Below are positions 44,707 to 56,385 of a stretch of DNA of 64,000 nt, one piece after another. The notes under the pieces are model-generated. The model saw only the letters and a list, made by a program, of their open reading frames with translations, was not told where the DNA came from and made no database searches. The stretch comes from Stomoxys calcitrans (taxonomy: Eukaryota; Arthropoda; Insecta; Diptera; Muscidae): the NCBI RefSeq assembly GCF_963082655.1, contig NC_081552.1:186567409-186631408 (forward strand), in the 5' to 3' direction. Each line of letters starts with the position of its first letter. The stretch's first letter is position 1. The position numbers and the translations under genes are program-made.

Positions 44707-45931
44707 AAAAAAACAGGTAAAAAGGGGTTAAGTTCGGCCGGGGAGAACTTTGGATACCCACCTCGGGTATATATGTAAACCACCTTTCATAAAAATTCGG
44801 TGAAAATTGCATACCTAGCAGTTATATCGAAATATGTTCCGATTTGGACCGAATACTAATAAGTACAAGTCAATGCTCAATTGTGCATAACAAAATATTG
44901 GTCTTTTTAGTAGCGATATCTACAAATAAACCGATTTGAACCATATACAACATGGATGTCGAAAAGCCAAACATAAGTCAATGTATCAAATTTCAGTTAA
45001 ATCGGATTATAAATGCGCCTTTTTATGGGGCAAAGACTTTAAATCGAGATATCGGTCTATATGGCAGCTATATGCAAATCTTGATCGATCTTAACCAATT
45101 TGCAGAAATATGTGGAGGGGCTTAACTTAACTCCCCGTCCCAAATTTCAGCAAAATCGGACAATAAGTTTGGCTTTGATGGGCCTAAGACCCTAAATCGG
45201 AGGATCGGTCTATATGGCAGCTATATCCAAATCTGAACCGATCTGGGCAAATTGACTAAGATCTCGAAGGGCCTAACACAACCCACTGTCCCGAATTTCA
45301 GCAAAATCGGATAATAAATGTGGCTTTCATGGGTCTAAGACCCAAAATCGGAGGATCGAACTATATGGCAGCTACATCCAAGTCTGAACCGATCTGGGCC
45401 AATATGACGAAGGATGTCGAAGAGCTTACCGCAACTCACTGTCCCCAATTTCAGCAAAATCTGATAATAAATGTGGCTTTTATGGACCTAAGACCCAAAA
45501 TCGGGTCATCGGTCTATATGGTGGCTATATCCAAATCTGAACCGATCTGGGCCAATTTGACGAAGGATGTCGAAGGGTCTAAGGCATCTACTGTCCCAAA
45601 TTTCAGCAAAATCAAATATTAAATGTGGCTTTTATTGGCCTAAGATCCTAAATTTGGCGGATCGGTCTATATGGGGGCTATATCAAGATATAGTCCGATA
45701 TAGCCCATCTTCGAACTTAACCTGTTTATGGACGAAAAAGGAATATCGCTACTTTTAAAGACTGTGGCGTGATTTCGACATACAAACGGACGGACTTGTC
45801 TAGATCGTCTTAGATTTTTACGCTGATCAAGAATATATATACTTTATAGGGTCGGAAATGGATATTTCGATGTGTTGCAAACGGAATGACAAAATGAATA
45901 TACTCCCATCCTTCGGTGGTGGATATGAAAA
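44707..45931 (-). mobile_element. HINE-B, complete
   Basis: AACAGGTAAAAAGGGGTTAAG, hairpin mutated to TTCGGCCGGGGAGAA, CACCTCGGGTATATATG, six central units, reduced GTCY block (CAAACGGACGGAC), GATCAAGAATATATATACT core, TCGGTGGTGGATATGAAAA. Confidence 0.88.
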
Positions 45932-46543
45932 TATATGGGAGCTATATCTAAATCTGAACCGATTTGGCCAAATTCTGCATACTTATGAGGACGTTGAATA
46001 AAACACCCCAACTCAAATTTTGTAAAGATCGGACCAAAATTGTAGCTTCTACAGCCTTAAAAGGCCATATCGGATGAAAAGTATATATCGGATATATATA
46101 TATATCTAAATCGGAACCGATTTTTATGAAATTTTGCGGACATCTGAAGACGTAGTATGAAGCACCTCATGCCAAATTTTGTAAAGATCGAACAAAAATT
46201 AAGGCTTCTACAGCCTTAAAAGGCGATATCGGATGAAAGATATATATGGGAGCTATATCTAAATCTGAACCGATTTCGTTCAAAATCAATACCGTTCGTC
46301 CTTGAGACTTGTGCAAAACTTCATGACAATCGGACAATAAATGCGACCTGTAACTTAATCATAAGAATACAAGGACAGACAGACGGACAGACATACGGAC
46401 GGACACAGCTAAGTCGAATCAGGAAGTGATTCTAAGCTAATCGGTATACTTATCAATGGGTGTAGCTCTTCTCCTTCTAAGCGTTGCAAACAAATGCACA
46501 AAGTTAAAATACCCTGTACCACAGTGATGGTGTAGGGTATAAA
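45932..46543 (-). mobile_element. HINE-like family C
   Basis: Units with CATATCGGATGAAA markers at 46,071 and 46,230 (period about 159 bp), then GGACAGACAGACGGACAGAC, CGAATCAGGAAGTGATTC, CTTATCAATGGGTG, ending CCACAGTGATGGTGTAGGG and TATAAA. This is the best copy of family C here. Its 3' hairpin is missing at the left. Confidence 0.75.
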
Positions 46544-47161
46544 CTCCTACCACCATACTCACATCATACATCATTTAAGAAATCAGGCCACTGGAGCTCT
46601 ATTAGCCATTTTGATAAAGCACCACCTGTCTGTTGGGATGTGCTGCAGCAATGTCAATAATCCCCATCTTTTTACCCATTATATTATCACTATAGTAAAA
46701 TATGAAATGTATTAAAGAGAATTATATTAATAATGAATTTTAACATCATACACATCTGCAATAGTAATCATCATACAAAACTACTACCAATACTTAGGTC
46801 TCAAGCACGCAAATTGGCCCTCTTCCCCAATAAAATATTTGCAAAGAGATTTGCCCATGATTGGCGAAATCTGGATTATATTTTGTTCTTGCCGAGAACA
46901 ACGACAAATTTGAATGTTTTTCTCCTTTATCGGTCGTTGGTTGGCGACATTTTCGCATTGCTGTTCGAAACCAATTTTCATAATTACTTACATACGCCAA
47001 GGGTTCGTATCAGATGAAACTAAAAAAAAAAACATAGCAGGGCAAAAAGAACACTCAGCCACCAGACAAGACACACAGAGGGCAGACAGAGAATGAGACA
47101 AAAAGACAGGCAGCCCACAAACCAGCCAAAAGCGGCACATCGACCGAGCACAATGAGCAAA
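46544..47161. other. Unique-looking sequence with unassigned open frames
   Basis: Around 46,733-47,017 frames stay open on both strands: + strand LFPNKIFAKRFAHDWRN; - strand NYENWFRTAMRKC and ARTKYNPDFANHGQ. I recognise none of them, and openness on both strands suggests base composition rather than a gene. A CAGACA-rich purine stretch follows (47,039-47,115). Confidence 0.35.
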
Positions 47162-47231
47162 TAAAGGGTGATTTTTTTGAGGTTAGGATTTTCATGCATT
47201 AGTATTTGACAGATCACGTGGGATTTCAGAC

Positions 47232-47373
47232 ATGGTGTCAAAGAGAAAGATGCTCAGTATGCTTCGACATTTCATCATGAATAGACTTACTAACGAGCAA
47301 CGCTTGCAAATCATTGAATTTTATTACCAAAATCAGTGTTCGGTTCGAAATGTGTTCATTCACCGTAACGTTG
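47232..47373 (+). pseudogene. Transposase N-terminal helix-turn-helix piece (left arm)
   Basis: Reads MVSKRKMLSMLRHFIMNR then LTNEQRLQIIEFYYQNQCSV, the DNA-binding start of a Tc1/mariner-superfamily transposase. At 47,359 the sequence switches to the reversed middle segment, so the frame continues in meaningless residues. The right arm encodes the same start on the minus strand but with a TGA after MVSKRKMLSML. Confidence 0.8.
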
Positions 47374-47561
47374 CGTCCAACAGCATCTTTGAAAAAATAC
47401 GGTCCAATGATTCCGCCAGCGTACAAACCACACCAAACAGTGCATTTTTCGGGATGCATGGGCAGTTCTTGAACGGCTTCTGGTTGCTCTTCACTCCAAA
47501 TGCGGCAATTTTGCTTATTTACGTAGCCATTCAACCAGAAATGAGCCTCATCGCTGAACAA
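47357..47561 (-). pseudogene. Transposase catalytic-domain piece (middle)
   Basis: Reads FSDEAHFWLNGYVNKQNCRI, WSEEQPEAVQELPMHPEK, CTVWCGLYAGGIIGPYFF and KDAVGRNVTVNE. DEAHFW carries the first catalytic Asp of this transposase group, and the remaining catalytic residues are not in the element. The frame then enters the left arm in antisense. It is a relic. Confidence 0.85.
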
Positions 47562-47772
47562 AATTTGTCAAAATTTGAACACATTTCGAACCGAACACTG
47601 ATTTTGGTAATAAAATTCAATGATTTGCAAGCGTTGCTCGTTAGTAAGTCTATTCATGATGAAATGTCAAAGCATACTGAGCATCTTTCTCTTTGACACC
47701 ATGTCTGAAATCCCACGTGATCTGTCAAATACTAATGCATGAAAATCCTAACCTCAAAAAAATCACCCTTTA

Positions 47773-48489
47773 GTATGTGCCACAGAGGACTTTGTTATCC
47801 CAGACTGCACGAAGAAATAAAGTACATAGCATAACAACCAGGGGGCAATCCGCAACGAAGGACGTTGTACGTAGGATGTACGTAAATTATAATTCATGGT
47901 CGTTACCAGATAAATGCTATACAAATAGCACAGAAGCCCCATTCGCATCCGAGACGGGGCATTGGGAGACAGGGCAAAACTTGTAAAGATGATGATCACA
48001 AAAATTGCCTTAAGGCGACACTAATATAAAATTAATAATTACACAAAAAACAGATTTGCAAAATGTTTGCAAAGATTTACGCAAAATTTGTCTGACATTT
48101 TCATGTATTGTGTATATAGTGTATGTGAGTTATAGAGTTCCTATTACAAAATCCCAAGCAGCAGATAGGTTCGTCTATGTAAGAAGGATGTCTATATAGT
48201 GTGAGAAACAAGAAGTAAGGGGAAGAACAACGCATTCCAATGAACCTGAATATATTGATGAGAAATTTTTTAATGAGAACAATGCTATTTGTAGGAAGCC
48301 AAGGATTTTTCAAATTACTAATTAATATTAATTAACCCGGAAAGCAGCATCGTCGATGTTTTGCAAAAGTTCTACAGAGTTAACTTAGAAATGTGCAGAT
48401 TCAAAATAGTTGCAATTTTTAAATAAGCGGAGATATTGGTGTCGAGACTCATTAAAATCACTACAAAATTGGAAATTTTTACCAAAGAC
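47773..48489. other. Unique-looking sequence, no gene
   Basis: Short open frames on both strands near 47,763-47,999 are not recognised. AT-rich towards the right. No repeat of the window is present. Confidence 0.35.
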
Positions 48490-49500
48490 CAAAACATGGT
48501 TTACATATATACACACCACCTCGGGTATATATGTAAACCTCCTTTCTTCATAATTCGGTGAAAAATGCATAATTTCTGCGCCCATAGCAGCTATATCGAA
48601 ATATGGTCCAAATTCGACACGGATATTTAGTGATCTAACAAGTAGAACAACAAGACATTGGTCTTTTTGATAGCCATATCCAAATACAGACCCATCTGAA
48701 CCATATACGACATGGATGATGAGAAGTCAATCATAAGTCACTGTACCAAATCTCGGCGAAATCGGACAATAAATGCGCCTTTTATGGGCCCAAGACCTCA
48801 AATCGAGAGATCGGTCTATAAGGCAGCTATAACCAAATTTGAACCGATGTGTGCCATATACCAGGAAGATGTCGAGGGGCCTAACATCAGGATGTCAAAG
48901 GCCAAATTTCGACGACATCGGACATTAAATGCGCCTTTTATGGACTCAAAACCTTAAATCGAAAGATGGGTCTATATGGCAGCTATAACCAAATCTGGAT
49001 CGATCTGTGCCATATTGAAGAAATATGTCGAGGGGCTTAACGTAACTCACTTTCCTACATTTTGGCAAAGTTGGACAATAAATGCGCCTTTTGTGGGCCA
49101 AAGACCTTAAATCGAGAGATCGGTCTATATGACAGTTATATCCAAATCTAGACCAATCTGGGCCAAATTGAAGAAAGATGTCGACTGGAACTATACAAGT
49201 CAGTGCTTCAAATTTCAGCAACATCAAACAATAAATGCGCCTTTTATGGGCCCAAATCCTTTAATCGAGAGATCGGTCCATATGGCAGCTATATCTAAAT
49301 CTGGACCGATCTGGGCCAAACTGAGGAAGGATATCGAAAGGCCAAACTCAACTCACTATATAAAATTTCACCAAAACTGGATAGTAAATGTGGCTTTTAG
49401 GGGCCTAAAACCCTAAATCGATAGATCGTCCTATTCGGAGGCTATATCAAGATATATTCCGAAAAAGCCCATCTTCGAACTTAACCTGCTTATGAACAAA
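48490..49500 (-). mobile_element. HINE-B without either terminus
   Basis: It starts CACCACCTCGGGTATATATG with the hairpin already lost, has five to six units, and ends AACTTAACCTGCTTATGAACAAA just before the core, where another HINE-B begins. Confidence 0.82.
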
Positions 49501-51110
49501 ACAAGTAGAAGAGCGTTAAGTTCGGCCAGGCCGAACTTTGGATATTAACCACCTCGGGTATACAATATATGTAAACCACCTTTTTGTTATAATCCGCTTA
49601 AAAATTCACTATTTATGCCCGCATATCAGGTTTATCTAAATATAGTGCGGTTTGGACCAAATTCGACACGGGTATTTAGAGGTCTAATAAGAATAAGTCA
49701 CAGATTAAATTTGTATTGTAGAACAAAATACTGGCCTTTTTGGTAAATGCGCCGTTTATGGGCCCAAAATCTTTAACCAGTTACCGGTCTATATGGCAGC
49801 TACATAAAAATCTGAACCGATCTGGCCCAAATTGAAGAGAAATGTCAAAGGACCTAACATAACTCACTGTCCAAAATTTTGTCGAAATCGAACAACAAGT
49901 GCTCCTTTTATGGGCCCAAGACTTTAAATCGAGAGATAGGTCTATACGGCAACTGTATCCAAATCTGGACGTCTCGATTTGGCCAAATTAAACAAGGATG
50001 ACGAATGGCCTAACAGGACTCAGTGTTTCAAATTTCAGAAAAATCGGATAATTAATGTGGCTTTTATGAGCCAAAGACCCTAAATCAGCGGATCAGTCTA
50101 CGTGGGGGCTATATCAAGATATAGTCCAATATAGCCCATCTTCGAACTTAAACTGCTTAAGGACAACAAGTAAAAGCGTGCTAAGTTCGGCCGGGCCGAA
50201 TCTTACATACCCTCCACCATGGATCGCATTTGCCGAGTTCTTCTCCCGGCATCTCCTCTTAGGCAAAAAAGGATATAAGAAAAGATTTGCTCTGCTATTA
50301 TTATATTATTACATGTTGGAGACCTGTGTAAAATGTCAGCCAATTCGAATAAGAATTGCGCCCCCAAAGGGCTCAAGAAATAACATAGAGAGATCGATTT
50401 ATATGGGTGCTGTATCGGGCTATAGACCGATTCAGATCATAATAAACACGTATGTAGATGGTCATGAGAGGATCCGTAATACATAATTTCAGGCAAATCG
50501 GATAATAATTGCGACCTCTAGAGGCTCAAGAAGTCCAAATCTCAGATCGGTTTATATGGCAGCTATATCAGGTTATGGACCGATTTCATCCATACTTGGC
50601 ACAGTTGTTGGATATCATAACAAAACACGTCATGCAAAATTTCATTCCAATCGGATAAGAATTGTGGACTCTAGAGGCTCAAGAAGTCAAGACCCAAGAT
50701 CGGTTTATATGGCAGCTGTATCAAAACATGGACCGATATGGCCCATTTACAATACCAACCGACCTACACTAATAAGAAGTATTTGTGCAAAATTTCAAGC
50801 GGCTAGCTTTACTCCTTCGGAGTTTGCGTGCTTTCGACAAACAGACGGACGGACATGGCTAGATCGACATAAAATGTCGCGACTATCAAGAATATATATA
50901 CTTTATGTGGTCTCAGACGAATATTTCAAGTAGTTACAAACAGAATGACGAAATTAGTATACCCCCCATCTTATGGTGGAGGGTATAAAAAAAGAGTCGG
51001 TGCAAAGTTCAAGCTCAATATCTCTATATCTGTAGCAGGATTTCGGCAGACGGACGTTCAGAAATGGTTTGATCGTTTTAGATTTTAGCGCTGATCAAGA
51101 ATATATACAC
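49501..51110 (-). mobile_element. HINE-B split by a HINE-A
   Basis: Tip AACAAGTAGAAGAGCGTTAAG with hairpin TTCGGCCAGGCCGAA, units, AACTTAAACTGCTTAAGGACA, then the insert (50,165-50,989), then AAAGAGTCGGTGCAAAGTTC, CAGACGGACGTTCAG and GATCAAGAATATATACACC. In intact copies the two flanks are continuous (GGACAAAAAAAGAATCTGTGC). The far end is lost in the TA core, where a family E element starts at 51,111. Confidence 0.87.
50165..50989 (-). mobile_element. HINE-A inserted in HINE-B
   Basis: AACAAGTAAAAGCGTGC, hairpin TTCGGCCGGGCCGAA, three units, minimal GTCY block (CAAACAGACGGACGGAC), GATCAAG..core (ACTATCAAGAATATATATAC) and TGGTGGAGGGTATAAAAA. Its limits are set by the interrupted host element. 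Confidence 0.92.
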
Positions 51111-52708
51111 CTTACTAGCTGACCCGGGCCCGCTCCGCTGCGCCTTCTTTTACTTTATATGGAACAAAAGTTTCCTTGGAATATTTATTTTCGACAATTA
51201 AAGAGCTTCTAGTGAAATACCATGCTACGAAAATAGTATATCGCTGGACTAATTGTTTAACAATATAAGTGCCTTTGTCTGAATCCCATATGATCTTTAT
51301 TGGTCTACGAATTTAAGTTTGGATGTATGGTGTACTCCATTCGTAAAATACTTTATTTCAGCCAGCTACTCTCATGATATCTGATTTAGGTGTGTTTTCG
51401 GAGGTGAGGTGGTCCCCCAGGCACTTGGCCCCGAAAAATATCAACATCGTGCTCTTCTTTCAAATACCATTTATTTAAACCCCATGTTGCCATTGGTTTA
51501 GGGGAGTTTACACGATGAGGCGTCCCCCAAACATATGGCCCAAAATAGGTTATCAAATTTGTTTTCTAATCTTAAATACTATATATTGGCATGGTCGAAA
51601 AATTTTTACCCTTTGCGGGGTGTTTTGGGGAAGGGGTGATTCACTAAATACATGGTCCTAAATTTGGATATGAAACTCGTATTCTTCTCCCAAATACCTT
51701 TATTTTAGCCCCATTTTGCGATGGCCATTGGCCTCAAAATTGGATATCAAATTTGTTTCAAATCTCATTTAAACTTCTTATTGCAAAAGTCAGCAAACAT
51801 GTCCGGTTTGGGGTATTGGCCCTAAAAACTATTAATATTTAGTTCCACTCGCTTTACGACCCAAATTGTCTTGGTGAGCAATAGGTCCTATTCGGGGGTT
51901 GTTATTGGGGTGGGACGTCCCCTAGATAGTTAGTTCCTAATGTTGATATCAGATACGTGGTCTACTCCCAAATACCTTTAATTTGAGCCCCATATTTCCG
52001 TAGTCGGCAAACGTGACCGTCTTGGGGGTGTTTTGGGGGATGGGCGGCCACTCTGTGAGTTGGCCTTTAAAATATATATCGGATTCGTGTTCCACTTTAA
52101 AAACACTCTTATTTGAGCCTCATATTGAAAAAGTCAGCAAATACTTACTATTTGGGTGGTGTTGTGGTGGTGGGTGGCCCCACAGACACTTTTCCCAAAT
52201 ATTGATATCAGATTCGTGCTTTACTTCCAAAAACCTTTCATTTGAGCCCCACATGGCTATGGCCGTAAATTTGTCCCCTTTGTGGGATGTTTTTGGGGAG
52301 AGGCGGCCCCCAAACACTTGGTCCAATATTTGGATATTATATTCGTATTCTACATTCAAATACCTTTTATTTAAGCCCCACATTCCCATGGTCAGTAAAT
52401 AAGTCCTGTTTGGGGAAGGGGTGCACCCCCAGAAACGTGGTGTCCCATTCAGATATCAGATTCGTATTCTACTCGCATATACCTTTTATTTGAGTCCCAT
52501 ATTGCCATGGTCGGTAAATATGTCCGATTTAGGGGTGTTTTGGGGGTTGGGGTGGTAGCACTTGGTTCGACAATTGGATATCAGATACGATTTCTCATCC
52601 TAAATACCTTTCATTGAGTCCCATATTGTCGTGATTGGTCTAAATATATATTTGGTAGGTTTTAGGGTGGGGCGGACCCCCTAGGTACACCATCCGAAAT
52701 TTGGATAC
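51111..52708 (+). repeat. Family E tandem-repeat element, head and nine or more units
   Basis: The head CTAGCTGACCCGGGCCCGCTC is followed by TTTATATGGAACAAAAG and a 250-bp non-repeated part shared with 14,100-14,367 in reverse. Units of about 150-170 bp follow, with AAATACCTTTTATTTGAGCCCC, ATATTGCCATGGTCGG and GGTGTTTTGGGG. The right end is cut by a HINE-A at 52,709. It codes for nothing recognisable. The CTAGCTGACCCGG head recalls ends of other interspersed insect repeats, but I cannot classify it. Confidence 0.75.
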
Positions 52709-55249
52709 CAAACTTTTATACCCTCCACCATAAGATGGGGGGTATACTAATTTCGTCATTCTGATTGTAACTACTCAAAATATTCGTCTGAGACCCTATA
52801 AAGTATATATATTCTTGATCGTCGTGAAATTTTATGTCGATCTAGCCATGTCCGTCCGTCTGTCCGTCCGTCCGTCCGTCCGTCTGTCTGTCGAAAGCAC
52901 GCTAACTTCCGAAGGAGTAAAGCTAGCCGCTTGAAATTTTGCACAAATATTTCTTATTAGTGTAGGTCGGTTGGTATTGTAAATGGGCCATATCGGTTCA
53001 TGTTTTGATATAGCTGCCATATAAACCGATCTTGGGTCTTGACTTCTTGAGCCTCTAGAGTGAGCAATTCTTATCCGATTGGGATGAAATTTTGCACGAC
53101 GTGTTTTGTTATGACATCCAATAACTGTGCCAAGTATGGTTTAAATCGGTTTATAACCTGATATAGCTGCCATATAATCCGATCTTGGGTCTTGACTTCT
53201 TGAGCCTCTAGAGTGCGCAATTCTTATCCGATTGGGATGAAATTTTGCACGACGTGTTTTGTTATGACATCCAATAACTGTGCCAAGTATGGTTCAAATC
53301 GGTTTATATAGCTGCCATATAATCCGATCTTGGGTCTTGACTTCTTGAGCCTTTCGAGGTCGCAATTATTATCCGATTTGCCTGAAATTTTGTACGACGG
53401 ATTCTCTCATGACCATTAACATACGTGTTTATTATGGTCGGAATCGGTATATAGTCCGATACAGCTCCCATATAAATCGATCTCTCTATTTTACTTCTTG
53501 AGCCCACAAAGGGCGCAACTCTTATTCGAATTGGCTGACATTTTACACAGGTCTCCAACATATAATTTAATTGTGGTCCAAACCGGACCATATCTTGATA
53601 TCGCTCTTATAGCAGAGCAAATCTTTTCTTATATCCTTTTTATACCCTCCACCATAAGATGGGGGGTATACTAATTTCGTCATTCTGTTTGTAACTACTC
53701 GAAATATTCGTCTGAGACCCCATAAAGTATATATATTCTTGATCGTCGTGACATTTTATGTCGATCTAGCCATGTCCGTCCGTCTGTCCGTCCGTCCGTC
53801 CGTCCGTCCGTCCGTCCGTCCGTCTGTCTGTCGAAAGCACGCTAACTTCCGAAGGAGTAAAGCTAGCCGCTTGAAATTTTGCACAAATACTTCTTATTAG
53901 TGTAGGTCGGTTGGTATTGTAAATGGGCCATATCGGTCAATGTTTTGATATAGCTGCCATATAAACCGATCTTGGGTCTTGACTTCTTGAGCCTCTAGAG
54001 TGCGCAATTCTAATCCGATTGGAATGAAATTTTGCACGACGTGTTTTGTTATGATATCCAACAACTGTGCCAAGTATGGTTAAAATCGATACATAACCTG
54101 ATATAGCTGCCATATAAACCGATCTTGGGTCTTGACTTCTTGAGCCTCTAGAGTGCGCAATTCTTATCCGATTAAAATGAAATTTTGCACGACGTGTTTT
54201 GTTATTATATCCAACAACTGTGCCAAGTATGGTTGAAATCGGCCCATAACCTGATATAGCTGCCATATAAACCGATCTTGGGTCTTGACTTCTTGAGCCT
54301 CTAGAGGGCACAATTCTTATCCGATTTGAATGGAATTTCGCACGACGTGTTTTGTTATGATACCCAACAACTGTGCCAAGTATGGTTTAAATCGGCCCAT
54401 AACTTGATATAGCTGCCATATAAACCGATCTTGGGTCTTGACTTCTTGAGCCTCTAGAGGGCGCAATTCTTATCCGATTGGGATGAAATTTTGCACGAAG
54501 TATTTCGTTATGGTATCCAACAACTGTGCCAAGTATGGTTTAAATCGGTCTATAACCTGATATAGCTGTCATATAAACTGATCTGGGGATTTGACTTCTT
54601 GAGCTTCTAGAGGGCGCAATTCCTATCCGATTTGGCTGAAATTTTGCATGACGTATTTTATTTTTACTTTCAACAACTGTGTCAAATAAGGTTCAAATCG
54701 GTTCATAACCTGATATAGCTGCCATATAAACCGATCTGGGATCTTGACTTCTTGACCCCTAGAGGTCGCAATTATTATCCGATATGCCTGAAATTTTGTA
54801 CGACGGATCCTCTCATGACCATCAACAAACGTGTTTATTATGGTCTGAATCGGTCTATAGCCCGATACAGATCCCATATAAATCGATCTCTCTATTTTAC
54901 TTCGTGAGCCCCAATGGGCGCAATTCTTATACGAATTGGCTGAAATTTTACACAGGTCTCCAACATATAATTTAATTGTGGTCCGTACCGGACCATATCT
55001 TGATATCGTTTTAATAGCAGAGAAACTCTTTTTTTATATCCTTTTTTGCCTAAGAAGAGATGCCGGGAAAACAACTCGACAAATGCGATCCATGGTGGAG
55101 GGTATATAAGATTCGGCCCGGCCGAACTTAGCACGCTTTTACTTGTTTTGCCTAAGAAGAGTTGCCGGGAAAAGAACTCGACAAATGCGATCCATGGTGG
55201 AGGGTATATAAGATTCGGCCCGGCCGAACTTAGCACGCTTTTACTTGTT
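52709..55249 (+). mobile_element. HINE-A (outer) split by HINE-A copy beta
   Basis: The 5' part runs from TTTTATACCCTCCACC (52,709) to CTTATATCCTTTT (53,637). The 3' part resumes at 55,148 with TGCCTAAGAAGAGTTGCC and ends with hairpin TTCGGCCCGGCCGAA and CACGCTTTTACTTGTT at 55,249. In unbroken copies CTTATATCCTTTTTT runs straight into GCCTAAGAAGAG, so the insert went into this T-tract. Confidence 0.93.
53638..55147 (+). mobile_element. HINE-A copy beta
   Basis: Complete element, virtually identical to copy alpha (41,108-42,519). The GTCC run is about 14 units against about 28 in alpha. It has one additional 153-bp central unit around 54,330-54,482, so positions are offset from alpha by 12,475 before and 12,628 after it. 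Confidence 0.94.
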
Positions 55250-55319
55250 ATTTTTAGGGTAATATATATGAGAGCACACAAAATTTCGCTTAAATCGCAA
55301 CACCCATCTCCGAGCACTT

Positions 55320-55470
55320 GGTTCGACAATTGGATATCAGATACGTTTTCTTATCCTAAATACCTTTCATTTGAGTCCCATATTGTCGTGATTAGTCTAA
55401 ATATATATTTGGTAGATTTTAGGGTGGGGCGGATTCGGCCCGGCCGAACTTAGCACGCTTTTACTTGTTA
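55320..55470 (+). repeat. Family E scrap joined to a HINE-A tip
   Basis: GCACTTGGTTCGACAATTGG to TTAGGGTGGGGCGGA (55,320-55,435) repeats 52,558-52,675 with few changes. It passes without a break into TTCGGCCCGGCCGAA and CACGCTTTTACTTGTT, the HINE-A 3' terminus. The 70 bp before (55,250-55,319) are unassigned. Confidence 0.75.
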
Positions 55471-55474
55471 TATA

Positions 55475-55532
55475 TAAGAACGGAATGACAAAATTAAAAT
55501 ACACCCGTCCTTCTTTGGTGGGTATAATAAGT
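55475..55532 (-). mobile_element. HINE-B 5' terminus scrap
   Basis: AACGGAATGACAAAATTAAAAT and TTTGGTGGGTATAATAA, the outer end in reverse. Confidence 0.6.
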
Positions 55533-55576
55533 TCATGGGAAGTGTATACCGCACTGTACAAAATGACGATAACAAG

Positions 55577-56203
55577 TAACATGTAAAAGCGTGGTATATA
55601 TATACCCTCCACCATGTATCGTATTTGTCAAGTTCTTTGGCCGATATCATTTTATAGGGAAACAAAGGATATTGGATAAGAATTGTTATGCTATTTGAGC
55701 TACACCAAGTTATGAACCGATTGGGCCATTCTTGTTTTGGCTATTGAATATCAAAGTGGAGTTCATTGTGCAAAATTTCAGCCAAAGCGGAAAAGATAGA
55801 TTTAGACCATACTTGGTAAAGTTGTTGAAAATCACAACAAAACATCTCATACTAAGTTTCAGCCAAATCGGACTAGAAGTGCGTAGTTTAAAGAATCGAG
55901 AAGTCAATATCAAACAGGATTTTATAACAGCTATATCACAACATGGACCAATGTGGCCATTTAAAAATCATAACCGACTCAGATTAATTACAAGTATTTG
56001 TTAAAAAGCGTCTGGCTTTATTTATTTCAAAGTTAGCGTATTTCGACAGACGGACGGACGGACATAGCTAAATCAATTTAGATGGTCAAGACGCTCAACA
56101 ACTTTTATACTTTATTGGGTCTCAGACCAATATTTCGATCTGCTACAAACGGAATGACGAATTAAGTATCTCCCCATCCTTTGGTGGCGGGTATACAAAG
56201 GCA
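55577..56203 (-). mobile_element. HINE-A variant, diverged
   Basis: ATGTAAAAGCGTGG without a proper hairpin, CCCTCCACCATGTATCG, two units (CACAACAAAACATCTCATAC), GACGGACGGACGGACATAGC, and TTTGGTGGCGGGTATAC. The core reads ACGCTCAACAACTTTTATAC, so the usual TATATATA is lost. Confidence 0.7.
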
Positions 56204-56385
56204 TTTAATTTGAAGCTATCTCGAAAAATGATCAAATCTAGACCATACTCTACATAGACATTGAATGCCTAACACCATTCACAGTTCGAAATTGCAGTCT
56301 AATAAATAGGCCTAAGATGAGGTCGAGACCGCTAATCTAGAGGTCGACCTAAATGGCAGCTACACTGAAAACATGTTTATCTTAA
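56204..56385. other. Degenerate HINE-like unit, no gene
   Basis: CCTAACACCATTCACAGTTCG and AAATGGCAGCTACACTG echo HINE-B units in reverse at low similarity. Confidence 0.35.

Larger units (their letters stand above)
47164..47770. mobile_element. Foldback Tc1/mariner derivative with 195-bp inverted arms
   Basis: TA at 47,162-47,163 and 47,771-47,772 flank a 607-bp element. Its arms, 47,164-47,358 and 47,576-47,770, are reverse complements over 195 bp with one difference noticed (GCTTCGAC against GCTTTGAC). Each begins AAGGGTGATTTTTTTGAGG and runs past the normal terminal repeat into the transposase start (MNRLTNEQRLQIIEFYY). The 217-bp middle codes on the minus strand for the catalytic-domain start. 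Loss of most of the gene plus duplication of one end produced a snap-back structure. Confidence 0.93.

Noticed and set aside
52013..52493. Genes within family E on both strands
   Set aside because: Frames on both strands are repeat translations with no protein motif.
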